DNA of 64,000 nt from assembly GCA_011523945.1 (NCBI GenBank), contig WTFU01000164.1:1-64000 (forward strand), in the 5' to 3' direction. Positions 1-8,749 of this stretch are shown here, piece after piece (within the stretch, counting starts at the first letter, position 1; each line of letters starts with the position of its first letter). A program made the translations under genes and the position numbers. This stretch comes from Mariniblastus sp. Lineage in GTDB: Bacteria; Planctomycetota; Planctomycetia; Pirellulales; Pirellulaceae. The notes under the pieces were generated by a model. It had not been told where the DNA came from. It worked only from the letters and a program-made list of their open reading frames with translations, and ran no database searches.

Positions 1-42
1 ATTGGAAAATATCTGCCAGCACGTGGTAAACGGTCAAGTTTT

Positions 43-1056
43 TTAAAAATTCGTCGTAAACGTCTCTCGAAGTTCGGCGGCTAATTCTCCGTAACGGACA
101 TAAAAACCACGGGAAATCATAACTAGATAGACATTGAGCCCCAGCGAGATGAGCAGCATGACGTAAATAAAAAAGGTAGAGCCACTCGAAGAATTTCCTG
201 CTTTATTTTCACTAGCTCCAGGCGGATTGGCTACGTTGCTCGATACGTTGTTGACGAATTTTTCCTCGGCCATACTTAAGGCTGAATTAGGTGAGGGATT
301 TCGATTTCCATTGTCGAGTGAAGGGGTAGCAGGAATGTCGTCCGAATGATTAGCAAGTTGGGCTTTCGAAGGCGGAAACGTTGAGTCGCTATCGCGATTT
401 GGCAGAGTGACGGGCCACGAAGGCTTCGAGGTTGGAGCGAGTTCTGAAGGAGCCGGAAGGCTCTTTGGCGGTTGTTGGTTGAGGGAGGCGAAATCCTGTC
501 GTTGTGGCAAGTTTGGAGATTTTTCTCCCTCAAGCATGTAGGCTGGTTTTGTGGGATTTGAAGTCCAATCTGATTGAGCGTTGTTTTTTACGATTGGTTG
601 GTCATTGAAATACCCAAATTGAACTTTAGTGAAACGCCCTCGCTCTGCCTCTGGTAATTCATATACGAGTCGGCAGGTGTTGAGCGATTGAATGTCAGAT
701 TCTCGTAATTGAAACCGAATAACTCCATCTTTTTGCATGGAAACCTGACGATTTAGTTCTCGAATTAATAGATTGGGATCTTGGTTGCCGAATTTGGTAA
801 GCACAAAGCCATTGACCCGCTCCAGTCCTAGAGGTCGCTGGTTTTCATCGCGAGGATCGATGTCTGCCTCTAGTTCGCCCTGCACCCTGAATTCATTGAT
901 GGTTGCCTCGTCCAACGTGAAGATCACCGGCTTGCTCAGGCTCTGCGTGATGGAAGATTCTGAGGTTGGAATTTGCTCACCGGGGGCACTATGCACGGGG
1001 GAACAGAGCGTGACTGCAATGGCAATGGCGAAAACAAAGGTGGTGAATCCCTTCAT
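43..1056 (-). CDS. Secreted, C-terminally membrane-anchored protein of unknown function
   Basis: I do not recognise this 337-residue protein. It starts with a signal peptide (hydrophobic core FVFAIAIAVTLCS, cleavage likely after PVHSA). A globular region of about 140 residues follows, then a long proline/serine/asparagine-rich low-complexity stretch, and then one strongly hydrophobic segment near residues 292-313 (FFIYVMLLISLGLNVYLVM) just before a short charged tail. This suggests an exported domain tethered to the membrane by its C-terminus. I chose the ATG at 1056 because GGAG lies six bases upstream; an ATG five codons earlier overlaps that site. The gene is divergent from the flippase-like gene at 1239, so a promoter for each should lie in the 180-bp gap. 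The 42 bases left of its stop hold nothing I can name. Confidence 0.75.
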   Translation of the reverse strand: MKGFTTFVFAIAIAVTLCSPVHSAPGEQIPTSESSITQSLSKPVIFTLDEATINEFRVQGELEADIDPRDENQRPLGLERVNGFVLTKFGNQDPNLLIRELNRQVSMQKDGVIRFQLRESDIQSLNTCRLVYELPEAERGRFTKVQFGYFNDQPIVKNNAQSDWTSNPTKPAYMLEGEKSPNLPQRQDFASLNQQPPKSLPAPSELAPTSKPSWPVTLPNRDSDSTFPPSKAQLANHSDDIPATPSLDNGNRNPSPNSALSMAEEKFVNNVSSNVANPPGASENKAGNSSSGSTFFIYVMLLISLGLNVYLVMISRGFYVRYGELAAELRETFTTNF

Positions 1057-1238
1057 GGACAACTCCAACATTCAATTAATTTCTGGGTAGCACTCTATAA
1101 TAATGATTCGGTAACATGCGGGTAAATAGCGAAATTTTCGAATCGACGTCATGCGGTGGGGCGAGCTTGGAATTGAGCTTTAATCGGCGCGTCATGAACT
1201 TGTTGCTGCCTGACTAACTTAAAATAGAAATTATCAAC

Positions 1239-2258
1239 GTGCCTAACCAAACTGATAATCCTTTGGTGAAAACGTCGGATGGGGACACATCCGGTCAAGA
1301 TTTTGATGGAGATAAGCAAAGCCGGTGGAGCAAGGCCATGCTGATTCGCTGGTTTCGTATTTTGATGATGATCTCTGTTGGGCTCGCGATTGCCTACACT
1401 GCTATCACTTCGTTTCAGCAATTGCATGAAGAGGGAGTGGATTTTTCAGCTGTCAATTATGGTTGGTGGATCGCTGCGGTCGGGGTTTACATTGGAACAA
1501 TGTTTCTTTCCTGTTGTTTTTGGTTCCGCGTGTTAATGGCATTGGGGCAAAAACCAAAATTCGGTGCGGCCTTGTTGGCGTTTTTTGCAAGTCAGCTTGG
1601 GAAGTACGTTCCTGGGAAAGCGATGGTTGTTGTCATCCGAACGGACATGATTCGCGGAGACGAAGTCAGCACCGCCCCTGCGGCTGCGAGTGTTTTCGTC
1701 GAGACTTTAACGTGGATCTTCGTTGGCTCAGTGATTGGCAGTTTACTTTTGGTTTTGCAATTTGAAGGGCAGACGCTCCTCAAGACCATTGGCGTTTTAC
1801 TTGCTGTAGTCGCTGGAATCTTGACTTGGCCACCTGTTTTTCGGTGGATTGCGTTAAAATTGGGGGTCGTGAAGGGCCGCAAGGCGAAAAAACTATTGAA
1901 TGGCCTTAATTTTCAGACAATGAGTTTTGGTTGGCTAGTGATGTCAATGGGCTGGTGCTTAAACGGCTTGAGTTTGTGGATGGTCCTCAAGGGTTTGCCG
2001 GAAACCGCTGTGTCGATTTCGGATTTTTCGTTGGCGATGGTTTGTGTCTCGTTGGCGACGGTTGCCGGCTTTGTTTCGCTGCTTCCAGGTGGTTTGGGCG
2101 TTCGGGAATTAGTGATGATTCCGCTTCTTGGTTCTCAATTTGGTGCGGTCACGGCGATTGTAGCGGCCATTGTGATTCGGGTGATCTGGTTAACCGCAGA
2201 ACTCGCCACGTCTGGTATAATTTATGCTTACCGTCAGGCAGTGGTTAAAGTACCTTAG
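1239..2258 (+). CDS. LPG synthase-TM/flippase-like (UPF0104) integral membrane protein
   Basis: The 339-residue protein has a hydrophilic N-terminus of about 33 residues followed by seven or eight hydrophobic segments. The segment PGGLGVRELVM near residue 285 matches the conserved PGGLG-x-E signature of the lysylphosphatidylglycerol-synthase transmembrane family, which includes AglD-like and flippase-like proteins. Members lacking the soluble C-terminal aminoacyl-transfer domain, as here, are usually found beside glycosyltransferases and are thought to move or process lipid-linked substrates. The 3' end overlaps the upstream in-frame extension of the next gene, and the real start of that gene is 28 bp downstream of this stop, so the two are probably cotranscribed. 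The start is GTG at 1239 without a clear Shine-Dalgarno site; the next in-frame ATG (codon 34) would sit right at the first membrane segment. A role in lipid-linked sugar transport is inference. Confidence 0.82.
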   Translation: MPNQTDNPLVKTSDGDTSGQDFDGDKQSRWSKAMLIRWFRILMMISVGLAIAYTAITSFQQLHEEGVDFSAVNYGWWIAAVGVYIGTMFLSCCFWFRVLMALGQKPKFGAALLAFFASQLGKYVPGKAMVVVIRTDMIRGDEVSTAPAAASVFVETLTWIFVGSVIGSLLLVLQFEGQTLLKTIGVLLAVVAGILTWPPVFRWIALKLGVVKGRKAKKLLNGLNFQTMSFGWLVMSMGWCLNGLSLWMVLKGLPETAVSISDFSLAMVCVSLATVAGFVSLLPGGLGVRELVMIPLLGSQFGAVTAIVAAIVIRVIWLTAELATSGIIYAYRQAVVKVP

Positions 2259-2286
2259 AGAAATTATTCTCTGGAGCGGAAGAAGC

Positions 2287-3258
2287 ATGCCAAAAATCTC
2301 GATCATCATTCCGGTTTTTAACGAAGAAGATTCGCTCAAAGAACTTCATCGCGAGATAGGTGAAGTCGCTGAAGCAAATCAGTATCAAGTTGAGTATGTT
2401 TTTGTTGATGACGGATCGACCGACCGTAGTTGGAGTGTGTTGTCTGAGTTGGCGAAAATTGACTCACGTGTTCGGTGTATCCAGTTTCGACGGAATTTTG
2501 GGAAGGCGGCGGCGTTGCGAGCCGGAGCGGGAACAGCCACGGGCTCGTTATTGGTGACAATGGATGCGGATCTTCAGGATGATCCGGCTGAGTTGCCGAG
2601 CATGCTGGAAAAGCTGGGCGATGATTATGATCTAATCAGTGGCTGGAAGCAGGTAAGACATGACCCGATTGGAAAAACGTTACCGTCAAAAGTTTTTAAT
2701 TGGCTCGTTGGTTTGCTAACGGGCGTTAAGCTGCACGATCACAATTGCGGATTCAAGTTGTATCGTCGGGAGATTTTTGACGAGGTTAAACTCTATGGGG
2801 AGATGCACCGATTCGTTCCCGTTTTAGCACATGCGAAAGGGTTTCGGGTTGGCGAAATACCCGTCAATCACCGAGCACGCGAACACGGAGTCTCGAAGTA
2901 TGGCTGGTCGCGTTTACCGAAAGGTTTTTTGGATTTACTGACGGTCAGTTTTTTGACTGGATTTAATCAGCGCCCGCAACATGTGATTGGAGCATTGGGC
3001 TTGTTTTCACTGGTTCTTGGGTCTGCTGGAATCGCCTATATGACGATTTACTGGATTCTTCGAGTTTCTTTTGAAGCCTTCAGCGAATGGGCTCCGGTTC
3101 ATCAGCGACCGTTGCTCGTTTATTCTCTGGGGGCTTTTTTGCTTGGTACTCAATTGCTTTGTATGGGATTTCTGGCAGAGTTAATTGTTGCCCGGGGCCA
3201 AGAAAATCGAGAACCTTATTCCATTCGGAACCAACTGGGTGAGGCGGAAGAGATTTAG
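2287..3258 (+). CDS. Family 2 glycosyltransferase, polyprenyl-phosphate-sugar synthase type (DPM1/GtrB-like)
   Basis: The 323-residue protein has a GT-A catalytic domain with the nucleotide-sugar/metal motifs VDDGSTD (residues 40-46) and DADLQDDP (93-100). The acceptor-loop segment RAREHGVSKYG follows. Two C-terminal hydrophobic hairpin segments (about residues 240-265 and 280-310) are typical of the GtrB/ArnC branch. These enzymes transfer a sugar from a nucleotide donor to undecaprenyl phosphate on the inner face of the cytoplasmic membrane. The start is ATG 2287, preceded by GGAAG; an upstream ATG at 2224 in the same frame lies inside the preceding gene and would add 21 non-conserved residues. 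Flanked by a flippase-like protein and a GT-C-like membrane protein, it would supply lipid-linked sugar for transfer outside the membrane. The sugar cannot be read from sequence. Confidence 0.9.
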   Translation: MPKISIIIPVFNEEDSLKELHREIGEVAEANQYQVEYVFVDDGSTDRSWSVLSELAKIDSRVRCIQFRRNFGKAAALRAGAGTATGSLLVTMDADLQDDPAELPSMLEKLGDDYDLISGWKQVRHDPIGKTLPSKVFNWLVGLLTGVKLHDHNCGFKLYRREIFDEVKLYGEMHRFVPVLAHAKGFRVGEIPVNHRAREHGVSKYGWSRLPKGFLDLLTVSFLTGFNQRPQHVIGALGLFSLVLGSAGIAYMTIYWILRVSFEAFSEWAPVHQRPLLVYSLGAFLLGTQLLCMGFLAELIVARGQENREPYSIRNQLGEAEEI

Positions 3259-3344
3259 TTGGTGAGTTTTGTTGGAATGAGATCGAGTCTGAGTTTTCTT
3301 CTTTGAATTATCTTTTTGCGGGTTTAGGCGGTAGTGAATTCAGA

Positions 3345-5009
3345 ATGAATGCGTCTTCAAATTCTAAGAACCAGAATGAAACTTGCCCTGCCGAGTTGCC
3401 TAATTTCTGTGCGCAAAGACATTGGGCTATTTTTTGGATTTTGATTTTATGCTCATTGTCAGTTGTCGCTGGACGTGTGTTGACATTGCAGAATTATCAG
3501 GCGCGAGGCGATTCGCCGTTTTTTAGCGCGAACGATCGGAGTCGATGGTGCACGATTAGATCACTCGGTGATAATGGAACGTATGAAATTGACGAAGTGA
3601 TTCGTCGAGGGCAGTCGATCGACTGGGACTCCATCGATAAGGTTCAGCATGCTGGCGAAGACGGACGCCTTCATTTTTATTCCAGTAAACCGACACTTTT
3701 GCCCACGCTTCTGGCTGGAGTTTATCATGGTGTCAAAACGCTGACTGGGAAAGATCTTGAGAGCGATCCAATTTTCGTGACGCGGCTGATTTTGTTACTT
3801 GTCAATGTAGGTGGATGGGCCGTTTATCTGTATTTCATGGCACTTACGATTAACTCCATTCCTGTTCGCGATTGGTCGCGCTATTACGTTTTAGCTTGTG
3901 CTGGTTTTGGAACCTATCTTTCGACATACGCCAACACACTCAATAACCATTTGCCGGCAGCGATTAGCGTGATGATTTCATTGTATTGCTTGTCGGTGAT
4001 TTGGCGCAAGGACAAAGCAGGCTGGCGTTATTATTTTGCAGCGGGCTTGTTTTCGGCATTCGCCGCGGCGAATGAATTACCGGCTCTCTCATTTTTTAGT
4101 TTGGCTGCGCTATATTGCATTATTCGCTCGCCACGCAGGATGGCGTTTGGTTTTGTTCCCGCTTTTGTATTAGTGGCGTTGGGATTTTTCGGAACTAATT
4201 TTCTTGCTCATGGTCAGTACCGCCCGGCGTATGCTCACCGAGGTGACGGTGGTGTGGTCGCGACTTTGGCGGGAGACTTTGATGGAGCTCTAGACAAAGG
4301 CCAGTTGCCGACAAAACTGAATTACTTCGACCTGGAATCTCCCGAAGTAAGTCCGGGAACCTGGCCGAGTTCGCCCAGAGACGAAACCCGTTGGGTCGTT
4401 CGCGATCTTCTTTCCTCGAAACAGTTTTCGGTTGTCAGAATAGGCGAGAGTGGTTCGTCTGGTTTCGAATATGAAATTCGGCAGTGGGATAATTGGTACG
4501 ACTATCCGGGCAGTTACTGGCTGGATGTGAATGCAGAATCGAAATCGCTCGTTGATCGAGGGCAGCCTTCACAGGTTCTGTACGCATTTCATGTTCTCTT
4601 TGGCCACCATGGAATATTTTCGTTGACCCCGATGTGGGTAATGAGTTTTGCCGGTATGTTTTCGCTTCTGCTTGGGGCCAAGATGGCGGGGCAATTTCAA
4701 ATGCGCTGGCTCGGTTTTATGACGGTGGTGCTATCGATTGTTGTGATTGGATTCTACCTAAATCGACCGGAGATGGATCGAAATTATGGTGGTGTAACGA
4801 GCGCCTTGAGGTGGTTATTTTGGTTGGCTCCCTTGTGGCTGGTTTGCATGTTGCCAGTGGTGGATGGCATGGCGAGAACTAGGATTGGCAAGGTGACTTG
4901 CTATCTTTTGTTTGCGGTGAGTGCGGTATCTGCGTGCTATTCGGTGGCGAATCCTTGGGTTCATCCGTGGTTGTATGAAGTTTGGGAAATTACAGGGCTT
5001 CCACGCTAG
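3345..5009 (+). CDS. Large polytopic membrane protein, possibly a GT-C-type glycosyltransferase
   Basis: The protein has 554 residues and about nine to eleven hydrophobic segments, the first near residues 28-48. Between the first two membrane segments is an exported loop of roughly 95 residues. A second large soluble loop of about 140 residues lies before the last group of segments. This is the layout of GT-C enzymes, which use polyprenyl-phosphate sugars, but I see no decisive acidic GT-C signature. The assignment therefore leans on the neighbouring polyprenyl-phosphate-sugar synthase and flippase-like gene. I chose ATG 3345; an in-frame TTG at 3303 would add 14 residues. The product ends at LPR, and a 206-bp gap without recognisable features separates it from cysS. 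Confidence 0.6.
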   Translation: MNASSNSKNQNETCPAELPNFCAQRHWAIFWILILCSLSVVAGRVLTLQNYQARGDSPFFSANDRSRWCTIRSLGDNGTYEIDEVIRRGQSIDWDSIDKVQHAGEDGRLHFYSSKPTLLPTLLAGVYHGVKTLTGKDLESDPIFVTRLILLLVNVGGWAVYLYFMALTINSIPVRDWSRYYVLACAGFGTYLSTYANTLNNHLPAAISVMISLYCLSVIWRKDKAGWRYYFAAGLFSAFAAANELPALSFFSLAALYCIIRSPRRMAFGFVPAFVLVALGFFGTNFLAHGQYRPAYAHRGDGGVVATLAGDFDGALDKGQLPTKLNYFDLESPEVSPGTWPSSPRDETRWVVRDLLSSKQFSVVRIGESGSSGFEYEIRQWDNWYDYPGSYWLDVNAESKSLVDRGQPSQVLYAFHVLFGHHGIFSLTPMWVMSFAGMFSLLLGAKMAGQFQMRWLGFMTVVLSIVVIGFYLNRPEMDRNYGGVTSALRWLFWLAPLWLVCMLPVVDGMARTRIGKVTCYLLFAVSAVSACYSVANPWVHPWLYEVWEITGLPR

Positions 5010-5215
5010 GTTGCTTCGTCAGGCCGGTCGAAAGGCCACAGTGTTACCCGATTCGGTGGTCTCTTTGCCTGTCAGGCTCATTTTTGCTGGGTTTGCTGCT
5101 GTGGAAAGAATGAGTTTCTCGGCATCTGGCTTGAGCTAAATCACGGTTTGAGTGTAGATTTGGGCAGACCGAATGCTTTTTTTATGTGCTCTTAATCTCG
5201 CAGCGAACCAACGCA

Positions 5216-6784
5216 ATGAAAATTCAGTTTTACAATTCTTTGACGAACCAGCATGAAGAGTTTATTCCGTTAGAGCCTGGTAAGGTATCGATGTACAGTT
5301 GTGGACCGACGGTTTACGACTTCGCACACATTGGAAATTTTCGCTCATTTTTGTTTGGCGACCTGCTGAGACGATTTTTTGAACTGACAGGCCATGATGT
5401 GCATCACGTGATGAACATTACGGATGTTGGGCATATGGTCGAAGGCGAAGCCGATAAAATGATGGAGGCTGCTAATCGCGTCAAAGTCAATAAAAAATCC
5501 GGAAGGGTTCCCGAGGGAGCGATTGAAAATCCAGAAGATCCTTACCAAATCGCTGAGTATTACACTCAGGCGTTTTTAGAAGATGCCCGGCGTTTAGGTT
5601 ACAAGGTTGCCTATGAGTATCCGCATAATGTACCTAAAGCGACGCATCATGTTGAAGGTGACAACGGCATGATTGGCATGATCCAGAAATTGCTTGAGCG
5701 AGGTCATGCCTACGTTGCTGATGACGGCGTTGTTTATTACAGCGTCGAGAGTTTTCCCGGATATGGACAGTTGAGTGGTAACTCTCTTGAAAAAATTCAG
5801 AGTAATGCCGGTGGTCGCGTTTCAGCCGAAAATCAATCTCGAAAGAGGCATCCCGGGGATTTCATGCTTTGGAAGCCGGATCAAAATCACATCATGAAGT
5901 GGGATTCACCTTGGGGGGTTGGTTATCCGGGTTGGCATATTGAGTGTAGCGTCATGGCGCGGTCAATCATCGGTCGAGACGTGATCGACATTCACACGGG
6001 TGGAGAGGATCTGATTTTTCCTCATCACGAATGTGAGATTGCGCAATCCTGTGGAGCGACTGGAGAAGACCGATTTGCGAATTTTTGGATTCATGCACGG
6101 TTTCTTTTTGTTGAAAACGAGAAGATGTCAAAATCGTTAGGCAATTTCTATACGGCACGCGATGTGTTTGATGGAAAAGTGAAAGTTACCGACGAAAATA
6201 CCGGCGAGCAGACGGAGATGGGACGTAGTGTGCATCCTGCAGTTCTTCGATTTGAATTGATTAAATCACACTATCGAACCAATATGAACTTTACCGCGAA
6301 AGGGTTGATTGATTCTGCACAAACGATTGACCGGATGGTTGAGTTCCGTAAAACGTTAGAGAGTAAAATTGAGGGAGACAATGGTGAAGCTGAAGTTGAT
6401 TTGTCGCACCCTGTTCTTGGTGAATTCGCAGAAGTCTTGGCCGATGATCTGAATGTATCAGGCGCATTGGGCGTTATGCTTCCATGGATAAAGGGCGACC
6501 ATTCAGATCCTCGGTTGTCTCTGGCTGTATTGAAAAAAATGAACTCAGTGTTGTCAGTGGCGCCCATCAATGAGGGGATTGCCAACGCTGCGGAAGAAGT
6601 TGAATCAGAGTCCGATGCGGCTGAATTTGAGCAGGCTCAGCAATGGGCTAATGAGATGGATACGGCTCGGAAAGACAAAGACTGGTCGACTTCTGATGCG
6701 TTTCGTGACAAGATACACGCGGCAGGTTTTGAGGTTCAACAGACTCCCGAAGGCTCGAAGATTAAAAGAAAATTAGGCGTTTAA
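5216..6784 (+). CDS. cysS: Cysteinyl-tRNA synthetase
   Basis: The enzyme attaches cysteine to tRNA-Cys in the cytoplasm. The class I signatures are clear: the zinc/cysteine-binding CGPTVYD (C29), the HIGH motif as HIGN (38-41), WHIECS with [15 protein letters not shown], and KMSKS at 303-307. At 522 residues it is about 60 longer than E. coli CysS. Extra length sits in an insertion after the HIGH region (about residues 78-105) and near [13 protein letters not shown] just after KMSKS. Such insertions do not disturb the motifs. ATG 5216 gives the usual [10 protein letters not shown] beginning; a GTG ten codons upstream is possible but unlikely. It stands alone on the plus strand, with gaps of about 200 bp before and 140 bp after. 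Confidence 0.96.
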   Translation: MKIQFYNSLTNQHEEFIPLEPGKVSMYSCGPTVYDFAHIGNFRSFLFGDLLRRFFELTGHDVHHVMNITDVGHMVEGEADKMMEAANRVKVNKKSGRVPEGAIENPEDPYQIAEYYTQAFLEDARRLGYKVAYEYPHNVPKATHHVEGDNGMIGMIQKLLERGHAYVADDGVVYYSVESFPGYGQLSGNSLEKIQSNAGGRVSAENQSRKRHPGDFMLWKPDQNHIMKWDSPWGVGYPGWHIECSVMARSIIGRDVIDIHTGGEDLIFPHHECEIAQSCGATGEDRFANFWIHARFLFVENEKMSKSLGNFYTARDVFDGKVKVTDENTGEQTEMGRSVHPAVLRFELIKSHYRTNMNFTAKGLIDSAQTIDRMVEFRKTLESKIEGDNGEAEVDLSHPVLGEFAEVLADDLNVSGALGVMLPWIKGDHSDPRLSLAVLKKMNSVLSVAPINEGIANAAEEVESESDAAEFEQAQQWANEMDTARKDKDWSTSDAFRDKIHAAGFEVQQTPEGSKIKRKLGV

Positions 6785-6922
6785 TTTTACGGCAGAAGGC
6801 GCTGGCTCGAACGAGATTCGAGGCAGTGTAATTCACGAAAGATCCGGGGATGGGGCTCTACAGTCGTCTTGTTATCGCAATGATGCACTCGGCTGGCATT
6901 CATTGATACGAGAACTTTTAGC

Positions 6923-7444
6923 ATGGAAAATCGCATGACAGTACCAATGAATCAGTCGTTAGCCGTGCAGGAAAATATAGTCCTGCCGGGAGATACCAAC
7001 GCGCACGACACAATGTTTGGTGGGCTTTTAATGAAACGGATTGATGAAACGGCAGCTATCTCGGCTCGACGGCACTGCCGCGGTGCAGTGGTGACGGCTT
7101 CGAATGACGGTGTCCATTTTCATCGCCCGATTCAGCGAGACGATATCGTCGTATTGGAGTCATACGTATGCTCCGTCGGGCGAAGTTCGATGGAGATTTT
7201 TGTTAAAATAATGACCGAAAATGCAAGTCGAAATTCGGATCGAAATGTGGCGGCAATTTCTTTTTTAACATTTGTTGCACTCGATGACGATGGCAAGCCA
7301 ACGCCCGTGCCCGCCGTTGAGCCGCAGTCTGCTGAAGAGGTGGCTGTTTTTCGAGATCGCGACATGCGTAAACAGATGCGATTAAAAAAGCGCGAAGAAA
7401 CCAATGGCTTGATTCACGCTCTGTTAGGCGATGTATCAGACTAG
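6923..7444 (+). CDS. Acyl-CoA thioesterase, hotdog fold (YciA/ACOT type)
   Basis: The 173-residue protein matches the single-hotdog acyl-CoA hydrolase family. The characteristic stretch LPGDTNAHDTMFGGLLM (residues 21-37) has the catalytic N-x-H-D-x-x-F-G-G-x-L-M pattern, followed by VVTASNDGVHFHRPIQ and a SMEIFVKI strand. Such enzymes hydrolyse acyl-CoA to free acid and CoA in the cytoplasm and form hexamers or trimers of dimers. ATG codons at 6923, 6935 and 6947 are all possible starts; I keep the first. It converges on the amidohydrolase gene with a 39-bp gap. Substrate chain length cannot be inferred. Confidence 0.9.
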   Translation: MENRMTVPMNQSLAVQENIVLPGDTNAHDTMFGGLLMKRIDETAAISARRHCRGAVVTASNDGVHFHRPIQRDDIVVLESYVCSVGRSSMEIFVKIMTENASRNSDRNVAAISFLTFVALDDDGKPTPVPAVEPQSAEEVAVFRDRDMRKQMRLKKREETNGLIHALLGDVSD

Positions 7445-7483
7445 ATATAGGTCCCTGACAACCGCTCGCTTTCCCCGTTGTCG

Positions 7484-8743
7484 TCATCGGATTTCCCGAT
7501 TGTCCGTTTGTGCATCGGAGGGAGGAAGCATCTCGTAATCAATTGAATTGGATGTTTCATCAATTATTAATTGGATAGCTCCCATTGAAAAATCATCCAA
7601 GCAATACGCAGCGGTGAATTCGGAGAGCGAGATTCGTTGCGATGGAAAGTCAGGGAAAAACGAGTTTTTCGCCGCGGATTTAATTCCATGGGGCATGCCA
7701 TCGCTGCCAAGCAGCAGGTTCACTCCGGGCGTGTAACCGACTTGATCAATTAACATTCGAAATGGATTGTTTCCGGTGCAATAGCCAGAGTCAAGTCTGT
7801 CGGCGTAGTCGCTGGAGTCGCTACTGAAGTTTGGCTGCATGCAGAGCTTAATACCGAGATCGATAGCCACGGTTGCTTGTTGCCGAGTAATCAATTGGGC
7901 GTGTTCAATTCTAATTTCGGGTGCACGCGACAAACGCGGCGTCAGTTTTTTTAACGTGGAGATAGTCTGCTCAATAGCACGGTCACCAATGGCGTGAATT
8001 GCGAGGGATTTTTCTGTTTCAAGGCATTGGTCAATGGCCCGAGCAAGTTCAGGATCTGTGTAAATCAGCATCCCTCGATTCGTGCCGTTACCACCTTGGA
8101 AAGGGCGATTTAGGGCTGCTGATTCCGAGCCAATTGCTCCATCGGTAAATAATTTGAGGCCGTGTACCTGTGTCTTCGCCTGGGGAGACAGTGATTGAAA
8201 CGTATCGGGTGCAGACCAGAAACGAGTTCGGTCAAGGAGTTTGCAATCCTCGAAGATTTGTATTTCGTTCTCGTCAACAAGCAGCATCTCTTCAACGTAG
8301 TGAATTCCAAGGTCTCTCAATTCTAAAAAGAACTGGGAAAGGTTTTCTCGAGACGAATAGAGATTAGCAAACCAGTTTAAAACAACGCGAAGGTTGTTTT
8401 CGTACCATTCCGGGTCGGTTAATTGGTCAACGATGTTGCCATATCTTGACCGTAAACAATCCATTCCACCGCGATTGATGATTAACGAGTGAAGGGAGAC
8501 GTTGAAGATCGCTAATGGGGGCATCAATTCAATCTCTGCTTGAGACCAGCGGTAGCGATTGCTACGCCAGCCGTGAGCAACCGTCAAGCTGCCGTTGCGA
8601 CTTTCAAACGACTGGCTGAGTAAATCCTCAGCTACCTGTTTGTTTTCGACGGCGTTCAGAGAGATTGCATGGTTAAAGGCAGAGTAAAAGAGCGGATGGG
8701 AGTGGTGGTCTTTAAGGAGCGGGATAGTGACCGTGGATTCCAT
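7484..8743 (-). CDS. YtcJ-like amidohydrolase (family 3) lacking the usual N-terminal domain
   Basis: This 419-residue metallo-hydrolase of the amidohydrolase superfamily has recognisable metal-site motifs. These are HHSH (13-16, the H-x-H site), KLFTDGAIGS with the bridging lysine, HAIGDRA, RIEHAQL, and the catalytic aspartate in LLGSDGMPHG. Family members such as YtcJ are usually about 530 residues and open with a 50-60 residue beta-sandwich piece before H-x-H, whose other half is at the C-terminus. Here the metal motif begins at residue 13 and the C-terminal part is also short, so the whole composite beta domain appears to be missing. The gene ends cleanly and lies 6 bp downstream of the PmoA-like gene, so the two probably share a transcript. 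The substrate is unknown. Confidence 0.85.
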   Translation of the reverse strand: MESTVTIPLLKDHHSHPLFYSAFNHAISLNAVENKQVAEDLLSQSFESRNGSLTVAHGWRSNRYRWSQAEIELMPPLAIFNVSLHSLIINRGGMDCLRSRYGNIVDQLTDPEWYENNLRVVLNWFANLYSSRENLSQFFLELRDLGIHYVEEMLLVDENEIQIFEDCKLLDRTRFWSAPDTFQSLSPQAKTQVHGLKLFTDGAIGSESAALNRPFQGGNGTNRGMLIYTDPELARAIDQCLETEKSLAIHAIGDRAIEQTISTLKKLTPRLSRAPEIRIEHAQLITRQQATVAIDLGIKLCMQPNFSSDSSDYADRLDSGYCTGNNPFRMLIDQVGYTPGVNLLLGSDGMPHGIKSAAKNSFFPDFPSQRISLSEFTAAYCLDDFSMGAIQLIIDETSNSIDYEMLPPSDAQTDNREIR

Positions 8744-8749
8744 GGAAAG

